From Acidovorax sp. Leaf191 (lineage in GTDB: Bacteria > Pseudomonadota > Gammaproteobacteria > Burkholderiales > Burkholderiaceae_C): DNA of 64,000 nucleotides. The stretch is taken from assembly GCF_001424425.1 (NCBI RefSeq), contig NZ_LMPT01000019.1, forward strand, positions 1,073,206 to 1,137,205, given 5' to 3'. Shown here piece by piece: positions 50,700 to 60,575 of the stretch. Below the pieces are notes generated by a model that saw nothing but the letters and a program-made list of their open reading frames with translations, was not told the DNA's origin and made no database searches. Made by a program: the position numbers and the translations under genes. Numbering within the stretch: position 1 is the first letter of the stretch; every line of letters begins with the position of its first letter.

Positions 50700-51761
50700 A
50701 TGCCCCCGGACCGCGAGCGACTCACCCGCATGCTCTTCGATGAGTACATCGAGATGTATGCCGCACGCGATACCCGGCTGCTCGCGCGTTTCAGCGACAG
50801 CTTCAGCGGCTTTGCCGGCAGCAGCGACAAGCTGGTGAAAAGCCGGGCCGAATGGGTCGACGTGACGCAGCAGGACTTTGCCCAGGTGCCCACGCGCATC
50901 GGTATCGACATGGTGGACCTGTTCGTGCAGGACCTGGGCCCGGACCTGCTGGCGGCCACGGCGTTCTTTCACATCCACCTGCCGATCCCCGATGCGCTGT
51001 TCTCCCGCGAGACGGCCCGCAAAGTGGTGCTGTTCCGGCGCGAGCCCGCGGCGACCGCAGGGCAGGGCACCGAGGGCGACTGGAAGATCGCGCACGTGAG
51101 CGTCTCCATCCCTTACGGCAAGGCGCACGGCAGCGAGGTGTACCCCATCGACGACCTGCGCCAGCGCAACAGCGAGCTGCAGGCGCTGGTCGACGAGCGC
51201 ACCGAGGCGCTGGCGCAGGCCAACCACCGGCTGGAGCTGCTGAGCAATACCGACGGCCTCACGGGCATCGCCAACCGCCGCCACTTCGACGAAGCCCTGG
51301 CGCGCGAATGGGCCCGGGCCCAGCGGGCCCGCACACCGCTGGCGCTCATCATGCTGGACGTGGACGTGTTCAAGCACTTCAACGACCACTACGGCCACCT
51401 GGCGGGCGACGCCTGCCTGAAAGCACTGGCCCTCACGCTGGTACAGACAGGCGCCCGCCGCGAAGGCGAGCTGGCCGCGCGGTTTGGCGGCGAGGAGTTC
51501 GTGGTGCTGCTGCCCGGCTCGGACCTGCAGGCCGCCGCCGACGTGGCGCGCCGCATCCAGGAGGCCATCGTGCAACTGGCGCTGCCGCACGAGGGCGCGC
51601 CGCACGGCATCGTGACCGTGAGCTTCGGCGTGGCCAGCCTGCAGCCGCAGCGCGAGCAATTGCCCGAAGAGCTGGTGCGCCAGGCCGATAGGGCGCTGTA
51701 CCGTGCGAAGCAGGGCGGGCGGCATAGGATTGAGCTGGCGCAGGTGGTGGGGGAGGGGTAG
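50700..51761 (+). CDS. Diguanylate cyclase with N-terminal SnoaL/NTF2-like domain
   Basis: A 353-residue cytosolic protein. Residues 8-148 resemble a SnoaL/NTF2-like ligand pocket (FDEYIEMYAARDTRLLARFSDSFSG, ATAFFHIHLPIP, DWKIAHVSVSIPY). A coiled-coil linker (150-180, LRQRNSELQALVDERTEAL) leads to the GGDEF domain with NTDGLTGIANRRHFDE, ALIMLDVDVFKHFND and active-site GGEEF at 263-267. It should make cyclic di-GMP. The inhibitory site, normally R-x-x-D, reads REGE (255-258), so product inhibition may be weak. No membrane span. Confidence 0.92.
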   Translation: MPPDRERLTRMLFDEYIEMYAARDTRLLARFSDSFSGFAGSSDKLVKSRAEWVDVTQQDFAQVPTRIGIDMVDLFVQDLGPDLLAATAFFHIHLPIPDALFSRETARKVVLFRREPAATAGQGTEGDWKIAHVSVSIPYGKAHGSEVYPIDDLRQRNSELQALVDERTEALAQANHRLELLSNTDGLTGIANRRHFDEALAREWARAQRARTPLALIMLDVDVFKHFNDHYGHLAGDACLKALALTLVQTGARREGELAARFGGEEFVVLLPGSDLQAAADVARRIQEAIVQLALPHEGAPHGIVTVSFGVASLQPQREQLPEELVRQADRALYRAKQGGRHRIELAQVVGEG

Positions 51762-51977
51762 GGGAGGGGCGAGGTTGATCTTTAGGGGAAGTTGTCAGCA
51801 GTCGGACTTGCGCGCATAGGTTTGCGGTAATCAGTTTTCTTTGCGCGCCTCCGCATATTCGTTTACTAGGTTTCGTGTCATCCCTCTTTCGGTTTTATAA
51901 GATCCAGCTCCTCGTTACAAGTTGCGGTGTCTACCGTCGTGGGATAGCAGGAATCGGCCACAAGCAGGCATACGGCA

Positions 51978-52424
51978 ATGCAAGAGTTTCCATTCATACG
52001 CACCCCCGACATCTTCGTTTTGAACGTAGATGTGGATACGCCTGGACTGTTGCGAAGCTTCTTTCGAACTGAATGGGGCGAATCGAACGAGGAACTTTGC
52101 TTCTTTGATGGCATGTTGCTGGGCCTCGTGGAGCCGCCATCCAACGCAAGCAAGTTGCAACTTTCGTTGGTTCCCCGATTGGACCCGCATCGCACATATC
52201 CATGGCCGACCGCGAGTGATTTTGCAGATGCGCTATCTGCGATTTGCGACGCAGCTCGAAGCCGGAACATTTGGTGCGAAGTCGATGCCGACCAGTATCC
52301 GGTGACCTTGATTTCCGACCCGGTGCTAGTTGCCGAGCAACTGAAACAGGTGCTGGCCTTCTGTAGAGGTCAGTCCGAAGTTTGCCCCTCGTTTTCCACA
52401 GGAGGCGCCTTCCCATTTTCGTGA
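51978..52424 (+). CDS. Orphan protein in lower-GC islet
   Basis: A 148-residue soluble acidic protein (MQEFPFIRTPDIFVLNVDVDTPGLLRSFFRTEWGES start). I recognise no domain. Codon use is visibly less GC-biased than in neighbours. About 216 bases of AT-richer DNA with no gene precede it. It could be an orphan immunity or phage-like small protein, but nothing in the sequence proves it. A nearby toxin gene was not found. Confidence 0.6.
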   Translation: MQEFPFIRTPDIFVLNVDVDTPGLLRSFFRTEWGESNEELCFFDGMLLGLVEPPSNASKLQLSLVPRLDPHRTYPWPTASDFADALSAICDAARSRNIWCEVDADQYPVTLISDPVLVAEQLKQVLAFCRGQSEVCPSFSTGGAFPFS

Positions 52425-52512
52425 GGCGAAGTCGGCTTCGGGCCCGCTAGCGTCCTTCGCTGTGGGGCTGAATTCCGCCAGGAGCAGACATCTTTGGAGG
52501 CGACGGTTAAGC

Positions 52513-52875
52513 ATGAAAACAGACAACACAGAAGGACCGGAACGGGGGATGCTCCTGTCCCATCCGGAGTGGGCTGGCCTTGAGCATTTGCCGGCACGAG
52601 AATTTCTGCAAGCAGTGAAGGCGCGAGATTTAGAAGTGGCTGAGATGCGCGAGATTGCTCGGCTTGCGACTAGAAAAGCGTTGGAGGATTACCAACCTAT
52701 TGCGCCCGAGGTACCGCTGGACTTGACTGTCCAGATTGAGGGTGGCGAGTATGTTTTCCAACTGTTCGGGTTGACAGAATCGTGTCCACCGGTCGTGTTC
52801 GCCACAGCTCGGGTCAATCCCAGAAACCGGTCAGTGGCGGTCAAAGTGTCAGGCTTGGCTCTACGCTCTGACTAG
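52513..52875 (+). CDS. Orphan protein in lower-GC islet
   Basis: A 120-residue protein (MKTDNTEGPERGMLLSHPEW start) with a likely helical N-half (LQAVKARDLEVAEMREIARLATRKALEDY) and beta-like C-half (LDLTVQIEGGEYVFQLFGLTE). No family recognised. The ATG 52513 is chosen; a longer frame from 52462 has an Arg-rich unlikely N-terminus. Same strand as the previous orphan gene, with 88 bases between. Confidence 0.6.
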   Translation: MKTDNTEGPERGMLLSHPEWAGLEHLPAREFLQAVKARDLEVAEMREIARLATRKALEDYQPIAPEVPLDLTVQIEGGEYVFQLFGLTESCPPVVFATARVNPRNRSVAVKVSGLALRSD

Positions 52876-52888
52876 CTTTCAAAGGACC

Positions 52889-52904
52889 GCTTTGGGCCCA
52901 AAGC
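52889..52904. repeat. Perfect palindrome GCTTTGGGCCCAAAGC
   Basis: A 16-base perfect palindrome between the convergent orphan and pentapeptide-repeat genes. I know similar GCTTT-GG-type hairpins from intergenic DNA of orphan gene islets in Proteobacteria. It may act as a bidirectional hairpin end but has no T-run. Confidence 0.6.
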
Positions 52905-52940
52905 AGCCGGGCGTTGTCTCCTAAATCAGTCGTTCAGAAT

Positions 52941-53438
52941 TGCGAAACGCCCTTGCTTCTCAAGGAAACTGGTCGGCTGGCCCCAGCATAATGCCGTAGA
53001 ACGTCGCACCAACAAAGTTCGTTCCGACTAGCACAGCACCATCCAAGCCTATCGACTCGATAGCCGCATCTCCGAAAGTCGCGTTGGTCAGATCGGCTCC
53101 AGTGAACGTCGCGCACTTGACGTTGCAGTTTCTAAAGCTGGTCCCGCGAAGGCTTGCGCCAGTGAAGTCTGCACTGTGAAACCAGGAATGCGGCCCGAAG
53201 CTTGCCCCATCAAGGGTAACGCGAGAAAGATTGGCCTCAGACAAATCTACGTTCGGGAAATGCCGTTCACCCAGCGCGTATCGCTGCATCAGTTCTTGAA
53301 GCGTTGACGGAGGGGTGTAGTTGTCTGTAGTCATCACTGAAGGCAGCTTCTGGCCGATATGCGAAGTCTAGCCGCCTGCTGCGACGTACCGCGTACAAAT
53401 CCGACGCCGGAGTGTCCACCAAACAATGGCGTTTCGCA
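52941..53438. repeat. 11-bp inverted repeats flanking the pentapeptide-repeat gene
   Basis: TGCGAAACGCC at 52941-52951 faces its reverse complement at 53428-53438. GGGCGTT (52909-52915) and AACGCCC (53440-53446) extend the symmetry at variable spacing. Together they bracket the pentapeptide-repeat gene. Confidence 0.55.
52960..53334 (-). CDS. Pentapeptide-repeat protein
   Basis: A 124-residue protein with consecutive A(D/N)LXX-type units: ANLSRVTLDGASF, SADFTGASLRGTSFRNCNVKCATFTGADLTNATF and GAVLVGTNFVGATF, expected to form a right-handed quadrilateral beta-helix of about four or five turns. ATG 53334 is preferred to GTG 53337. Such proteins range from gyrase-protecting to unknown. It lies on the opposite strand to the other two islet genes. 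Confidence 0.78.
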   Translation of the reverse strand: MTTDNYTPPSTLQELMQRYALGERHFPNVDLSEANLSRVTLDGASFGPHSWFHSADFTGASLRGTSFRNCNVKCATFTGADLTNATFGDAAIESIGLDGAVLVGTNFVGATFYGIMLGPADQFP

Positions 53439-53545
53439 TAACGCCCAATCGCGGCCTGAGCAAGCGGCACGCCTGCGTTCCCTCAAGCGAAGGACATTCC
53501 GGGTTTTCCCGCACCCGCGCACCGAACTGGTGACAATCGTCGGCT

Positions 53546-54769
53546 ATGCAAACGACCCGTTTCTTCAAGATGGCCCTCATCCTGGGCCTGCTCTCGGCCA
53601 TTGGCCCTTTTGCCATCGACATGTACCTGCCGGCGCTGCCGGAGATCGGCGCCAGCCTGGGGGCGGAAGTCTCTGCGGTGCAGTGGAGCCTCACAGCCTT
53701 CTTCGTCTCGCTGGGTGTGGGCCAGCTGTTTTATGGTCCGATCTCCGACATGGTGGGGCGCAAGCCGCCGCTGTATGCCGGGCTGCTGCTGTTCACCCTG
53801 GCCAGCGTGGGCTGCGCGCTGGCGACCGACATCGAGACGCTGGTGGCCCTGCGCTTCGTGCAGGGGCTGGGCGCTGCGGCGGGCATGGCGATTCCGCGGG
53901 CCGTGGTGCGGGACCTGCACACCGGCACCGAGGCCGCGCGGCTGATGTCGCTGCTGATGCTGGTGTTCAGCATTTCGCCATTGCTCGCGCCCCTGGCCGG
54001 CAGCGGCGTGATCGCCCTGACGGGCTGGCGCGGAGTGTTCTGGGCGGTGGCCGTGGCAGCGGTGGCCGGGCTGGTGCTGGTGTCGCAGGGCCTGCAGGAG
54101 ACGAGACCCGCGGCCGACCGGCTGGAGAGCAGCCTGGGCAGCGCGCTGTCGGGCTACGCGCTGCTGCTGCGTGACTGGCACTACATGGGCCTGGTGTTCA
54201 TCGGCGGCTGCTCGATGGCGGGGTTCTTCGTGTACCTGGCGGGCTCGCCGTTTGTGCTGATCAATCACTATGGCCTCACGCCGGTGCAGTACAGCCTGGC
54301 GTTCTCGGTCAACGCGGCGGCGTTCTTTGCGGCGGCGCAGTTCAATGCGCAACTGGGGGGGCGTTTTGGTTTGGTGAACACGGTCAAGGCGGCCGTCACC
54401 GGGGCGGGCGTGATCATGGTGGCCCTGCTGGCCTATTACCTGGCCGGGGGCGACCAGCTGGCCGTGCTGCTGGGGCTGTACTTCTTCGCCAGCGCGCTCA
54501 TGGGGCTGGTGATCCCGACCACCTCGGTGCTGGCGCTGGAGGAGCATGGCGCCATCGCCGGCACCGCGTCGGCCCTGCTGGGCACGCTGCAGATGCTGAT
54601 CGGCGCCGTGGCCATGGGCGTGGTCGGATTGTTCGCCACCGGTAAACCGCTGCCGATGGTGGTGGGCATGGCCAGTGGTGCCCTGATGGGCCTGGTGCTC
54701 ACGTGGGTCACGCTGGGCCGCAGCCGGCCCGTGCAAGCGCAAGCACAGGCGCAGAATCAAGCGTCTTGA
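53546..54769 (+). CDS. Bcr/CflA-type multidrug efflux transporter (MFS)
   Basis: A 407-residue MFS drug:proton antiporter with twelve spans. FAIDMYLPALPEIGASLG at the first loop and QLFYGPISDMVGRKPPLYAGLLLFTLASVGCAL (motif A-like) are the Bcr/CflA hallmarks; LRFVQGLGAAAGMAIPRAVVRDLHTGTEAARLMSLLMLVFSISPLLAPLAGS contains the motif B/C region. The compound exported is unknown. Base composition is again high-GC, so it marks the end of the islet. Confidence 0.93.
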   Translation: MQTTRFFKMALILGLLSAIGPFAIDMYLPALPEIGASLGAEVSAVQWSLTAFFVSLGVGQLFYGPISDMVGRKPPLYAGLLLFTLASVGCALATDIETLVALRFVQGLGAAAGMAIPRAVVRDLHTGTEAARLMSLLMLVFSISPLLAPLAGSGVIALTGWRGVFWAVAVAAVAGLVLVSQGLQETRPAADRLESSLGSALSGYALLLRDWHYMGLVFIGGCSMAGFFVYLAGSPFVLINHYGLTPVQYSLAFSVNAAAFFAAAQFNAQLGGRFGLVNTVKAAVTGAGVIMVALLAYYLAGGDQLAVLLGLYFFASALMGLVIPTTSVLALEEHGAIAGTASALLGTLQMLIGAVAMGVVGLFATGKPLPMVVGMASGALMGLVLTWVTLGRSRPVQAQAQAQNQAS

Positions 54770-54803
54770 GCGTCAAGGACTCGAAGACATTCTGAATATC
54801 TGA

Positions 54804-54868
54804 CGCTATCAAAAATATAGCTGATAGCGCTTATCCAGAGCGCGGTAGAGCCGCTTTTTCCCCTGAAT
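54804..54868 (-). repeat. Palindromic ~60-bp element, family A copy (reverse orientation)
   Basis: Reads GCTATCAAAAATATAGCTG, ATAGCGCTTATCCAGAGCGC, GGTAGAGCCGC on the plus strand; its complement matches the CTACCGC...AAGCGC...AGCTAT order of the other copies. It lies in the 280-bp gap after the MFS gene, in which I see no other feature. Confidence 0.82.
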
Positions 54869-55049
54869 CTGCACGCCCTGTGCCGTATGTGGCTCTGCCC
54901 ACGGCGTGGATCAGCACCAGCCCTGCGCGCACAGCTCGCCCGCCCGCTAATCCGTGGTGCCCCGGCCGGACAGCGGCACGTCGATGTCGCGCCAGGCGAG
55001 GTCAGTGCTATTCAGTCCGTCCGGCCGCTTTCCATGGCGGTGCAGCGGC

Positions 55050-55337
55050 TCAGCTGCGGGCGCGGTCGCGCAGCGCGCGGGCCCCGCCGGTAATGCCTGC
55101 TCCTGGAGAACTGGCGCGTGCCAGTTTGCCGACCACGCCGTCTCGGCCCGATGCTGCGCGGGCGATCAACGCGCTGCCCACGGCCCGGCCGACCATGCGG
55201 CCGAGAAAGCCCCGGCTTTTGCCGGCGGTGCGCATCACCAGCAGGCCAGCGCCCAGCACCAGCCAGCGTTCTGCCGGAAAGCCCGGGCGGGCCTCATCCC
55301 TGGTGCGGACTTCGTTGATCTTCTGGCGGATGCCCAT
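55050..55337 (-). CDS. Small conserved protein of unknown function
   Basis: A 95-residue, strongly basic protein (MGIRQKINEVRTRDEARPGFPAERW start) with one hydrophobic stretch (WLVLGAGLLVMRT, 25-37) and a Gly/Ala/Arg-rich remainder. No known domain. It may be a small membrane-associated protein. A plausible ATG and consistent composition support it, but there is no independent evidence. Confidence 0.62.
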   Translation of the reverse strand: MGIRQKINEVRTRDEARPGFPAERWLVLGAGLLVMRTAGKSRGFLGRMVGRAVGSALIARAASGRDGVVGKLARASSPGAGITGGARALRDRARS

Positions 55338-55435
55338 GTGTGATTCCCCTTGGCTTGGATGTGATGGGCTCCATCGTTGCCGGGGTGGGTGCCGCGCGTT
55401 GTCAGCCTGCGGTTGTGCTGGCGGTGATCCGTGTC

Positions 55436-56587
55436 CTACGCCGCGGTGCCGGCGGGCGCTTGCAACGCCGGTGCATCAGGGGCAGCAGGCTTGGCATGTC
55501 CGCTGGCCGCAGCCACTGCGCGTGCCAGCCCCAGTACCGTGTGCGGGGCCGAGCCTTCGGCGTGGTTGCTGATGGTGACGAACGCGTTCTGACCGCGCCC
55601 GGTCATGCCCGCAATCACGGCGGCCAGCTCGGTGCGGGTTTCTTCGTCGGGGTGGTGCAGGCGGTCGTAGGGCTGGTACAGCTTTTCGGCGTCTTCGTAG
55701 CCGTACGGGCCGTGCACCGGGTGCAGGTTCCAGCGGCATACCAGCGGGCCGGGCCACAGCGCGCGCAGCACCGGCAGCTGGTCCTTCAGGGCCGGCATCT
55801 TGGCGTGCAGGCCCAGGCAGTAGGTGGCGCCGGCCTCGCGCAGCACGGCGGCGAAGTCGGGGGTCAGCCACTCGGGGTCACGCACTTCCACCGCGATCAC
55901 GCCGTCGGGTGCCAGCGGGGCCAGTGCGGGCTGCGCGAGCAGCATGGCGCGCAGGCGCTCCAGCAGCAGCGGAAGGCGGTCGAGCTGCGCCAGCGGCAGC
56001 GGGCTGAGCTGGAACACCAGCACCCCGAGCTTGTGCCCCAGGCCTTGCAGTGCGGGCTCCACGAACTCGCTGCGGGCCAGCTCGGGGCTCAGGAAAGCGG
56101 GGTTGGGCTCGCGGCCCCGGCCATCCTCGGCGCGCACCAGTGCGTCGGTGACCAGGCTGGGCGCCTTCACCACGAAGCGGAAGTCGTCGGGCACCTGCGA
56201 TGCGTAGCGCTCGTATTGGCTCACCGTGAGCGGCCGGTAGAAGCTGCGGTCGATGCTCACGGTGCGCAGCAACGGGTGCTGGGCATACACCGGCAGGCCT
56301 TGTTTGGACAGCATGGACTCGGAATGCTCGCCCTCCCACACCAGGCCTTTCCAGCCGGGGTAGGTCCACGACGAAGTGCCCATGCGCAGTTGCGGGGGCA
56401 AGGCGGCCGCCAGCGCACGCAGGTCGTCGTGCCCCGGGGCAGGGTGCACGCCGGTGCGGCGTGGTCGGGAGGGTGGTGCCGGGTCGGTGCCAAACCCGTC
56501 CGTGGGCGTGTCCGGCTCGGGCGGCTGCTTGCGGGGGGCGGGCGAGGGCGGCGGTGTGGGCGGGCCGCCGAACAGGTCGTCTTGCAT
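55436..56587 (-). CDS. DUF72 (YecE-like) protein
   Basis: A 383-residue TIM-barrel-fold DUF72 protein. After a Pro-rich, probably disordered N-terminus (1-65) come MGTSSWTYPGWKGLVWEG, SIDRSFYRPLTVSQYERYASQVPDDFRFVVKAPSLVTD, LGVLVFQLSPLP, VIAVEVRDPEWL and FVTISNHAEGSAP, matching the family core. Its biochemical function is unknown. Followed on the same strand by no close gene; the small Cys-containing protein gene lies 41 bases upstream. Confidence 0.92.
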   Translation of the reverse strand: MQDDLFGGPPTPPPSPAPRKQPPEPDTPTDGFGTDPAPPSRPRRTGVHPAPGHDDLRALAAALPPQLRMGTSSWTYPGWKGLVWEGEHSESMLSKQGLPVYAQHPLLRTVSIDRSFYRPLTVSQYERYASQVPDDFRFVVKAPSLVTDALVRAEDGRGREPNPAFLSPELARSEFVEPALQGLGHKLGVLVFQLSPLPLAQLDRLPLLLERLRAMLLAQPALAPLAPDGVIAVEVRDPEWLTPDFAAVLREAGATYCLGLHAKMPALKDQLPVLRALWPGPLVCRWNLHPVHGPYGYEDAEKLYQPYDRLHHPDEETRTELAAVIAGMTGRGQNAFVTISNHAEGSAPHTVLGLARAVAAASGHAKPAAPDAPALQAPAGTAA

Positions 56588-56628
56588 TCAGGCGGGCAGG
56601 GCAGGACGTTGGCTCATGGGGGGCAGGC

Positions 56629-57036
56629 TCACAGGCCTCCGAACAGCCCGCTTTCATCGAGCAGCTCGTAGGTGATCTCGGGGCGCTGGTCCAGGCTCTT
56701 CTTGATGGCAGCGGGGATGGCCTGGCGCGTCTTGCGGCACAGGCCGGGCTGGTCCAGCACCAGGATGGCGATGCCGCGCAGCGTGCGCACCTCGTTCGGG
56801 CCGGGGGTGATGGACAGGCGCACGCCCAGTTGCTGCTCCATGCGTGCCTGCATGCGACGCAGGTCGTCAAGGCTGGTCAGGTTTTCCAACCGCTCGAGCA
56901 GTTTCTTTTCTTCGGTGCGTGTCAGGCGAAGAATGCGCACGTCGCCGCCGGGCGCCTCGATCAATGCGTCCCGCCCGCACACGCAGGTGCCGGGCGGGCA
57001 TTCGGTGCGGATGGGGAAGGGGATGGGGTCGTTCAT
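56629..57036 (-). CDS. Conserved-looking protein with N-terminal cysteine cluster
   Basis: A 135-residue protein. The N-terminus CPPGTCVCGRD (13-23) has three closely spaced cysteines that could bind a metal; a helical segment LTRTEEKKLLERLENLTSLDDLRRMQARMEQQLG and a C-terminal part (DQRPEITYELLDESGLFG) follow. I do not recognise a named family. Gene order, directly upstream of DUF72 on the same strand (41-bp gap), suggests co-transcription. Confidence 0.7.
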   Translation of the reverse strand: MNDPIPFPIRTECPPGTCVCGRDALIEAPGGDVRILRLTRTEEKKLLERLENLTSLDDLRRMQARMEQQLGVRLSITPGPNEVRTLRGIAILVLDQPGLCRKTRQAIPAAIKKSLDQRPEITYELLDESGLFGGL

Positions 57037-57204
57037 GGCAGCCTGCGCATTCTAGGGACCTCTGCAGGACCACCACGCCGTGGGGTCGGGTGGGGGCCAA
57101 AGCGCCTGTGGCAAACTCCCGCGCTTCGCGTTTTGTTTGTTTCAGAACCGGCTGCGCCCCGCAGGGCAAAGGCCGGTTCGCCGTCAGAGAGAGTTCGCAC
57201 ACAC

Positions 57205-59574
<2,370 letters not shown>

Positions 59575-59634
59575 GTGCCGGGCGGGGAGGGCGGGCCATA
59601 ATCGGCCCAACCAAACCCTTCGGTGCCCTACCCC

Positions 59635-60462
59635 ATGGAGTTGAACGCACTGCTGGCCCAACCAGTGGCATTGCCCAGTTTGCCGCGCGCCGTGGCGCTG
59701 CTGATGAACGAGCTGGCGCACGACGAGCCCAGCCTGCGGCGCCTGAGCCAGCTTTTCGGCACCGACCCCACGCTGGCGGCACGGCTGCTGGAGCTGGCCA
59801 ACTCGCCCACCTTTCAGCTGCCGCGCCAGATCGCCGGCATCCCGGAGGCGCTGGCGCTGCTGGGCACCGGGCAGGTGCGCGCACTGGTGTCGTCGGCCAC
59901 GCTGGGCACGACGTCCCGCTCGGTGCCGGGTGTGAACATGCAGCAGTTCTGGCGCTACAGCCTGAACACCGCCAAGCTCGCGCGGTCGCTCGCAGGCATC
60001 GTGCACCAGAACCAGATTGCCGCCTTCACGGCCGGCCTGCTGCATGCGCTGGGCGAGCTGGTGATCCACCTGGCCGACCCGGACAAGGCGCACTCCGTCA
60101 ACACCCTGGTCGCGCCGTTCGACCTGCGGCGCGGCAAGATCGAGCACCGCATCTTCGGCTACAGCTACGGCCACGTCACCGCGGCCCTGGCCCGCCGGTG
60201 GCAGCTGCCCGAAACGGTGGTGGACGCCCTGCAGCACCAGGGCGCACCTTTCGACAACAACGTCTACGAGCCGCTGGCCGGGGTCATCCACCTGGCCTCC
60301 TGGCGCGCCCGCGCCCGCGAGGCCGAGCTGGACGACCGGGAGCTGGCGGTGTCGTTCCCCGGCGAGGTGGGCCTGACGCTGGGGCTCGACATCGACATGG
60401 TGCTGCAGCAGGACCCGATCGACTGGACGGTGAAGCCCGAGGCGGCCGACTACGTGGTGTGA
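59635..60462 (+). CDS. HDOD domain protein
   Basis: A 275-residue protein that consists mostly of one HDOD domain (LPSLPRAVALLMNELAHDEPSLRRLSQLFGTDPTLAARLLELANSP, IPEALALLGTGQVRALV, AAFTAGLLHALGELVI). HDOD is a HD-fold variant in signalling proteins, lacking the metal-binding HD pair here. ATG 59635 is used. It follows tex after 60 bases on the same strand and may be part of the signalling context with the GGDEF/EAL protein further on. Confidence 0.9.
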   Translation: MELNALLAQPVALPSLPRAVALLMNELAHDEPSLRRLSQLFGTDPTLAARLLELANSPTFQLPRQIAGIPEALALLGTGQVRALVSSATLGTTSRSVPGVNMQQFWRYSLNTAKLARSLAGIVHQNQIAAFTAGLLHALGELVIHLADPDKAHSVNTLVAPFDLRRGKIEHRIFGYSYGHVTAALARRWQLPETVVDALQHQGAPFDNNVYEPLAGVIHLASWRARAREAELDDRELAVSFPGEVGLTLGLDIDMVLQQDPIDWTVKPEAADYVV

Positions 60463-60575
60463 CCTGGCCGCCAAGCCCGGGGTGCGGCGTATCGCCCGCA
60501 GCGGGTGATGCGCAGGGCCGCGGCGGATGACAGCGCGACAGGCGCAAGCGCCGGGCTTTGCGACAATCCCCGCCC

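Noticed and set aside
51762-53545. Integron cassette array with attC sites
   Set aside because: GTTAAGC before the second orphan gene and CATAACGCCC near 53437 look attC-like in isolation, but no matching partner core sites or integrase were found.
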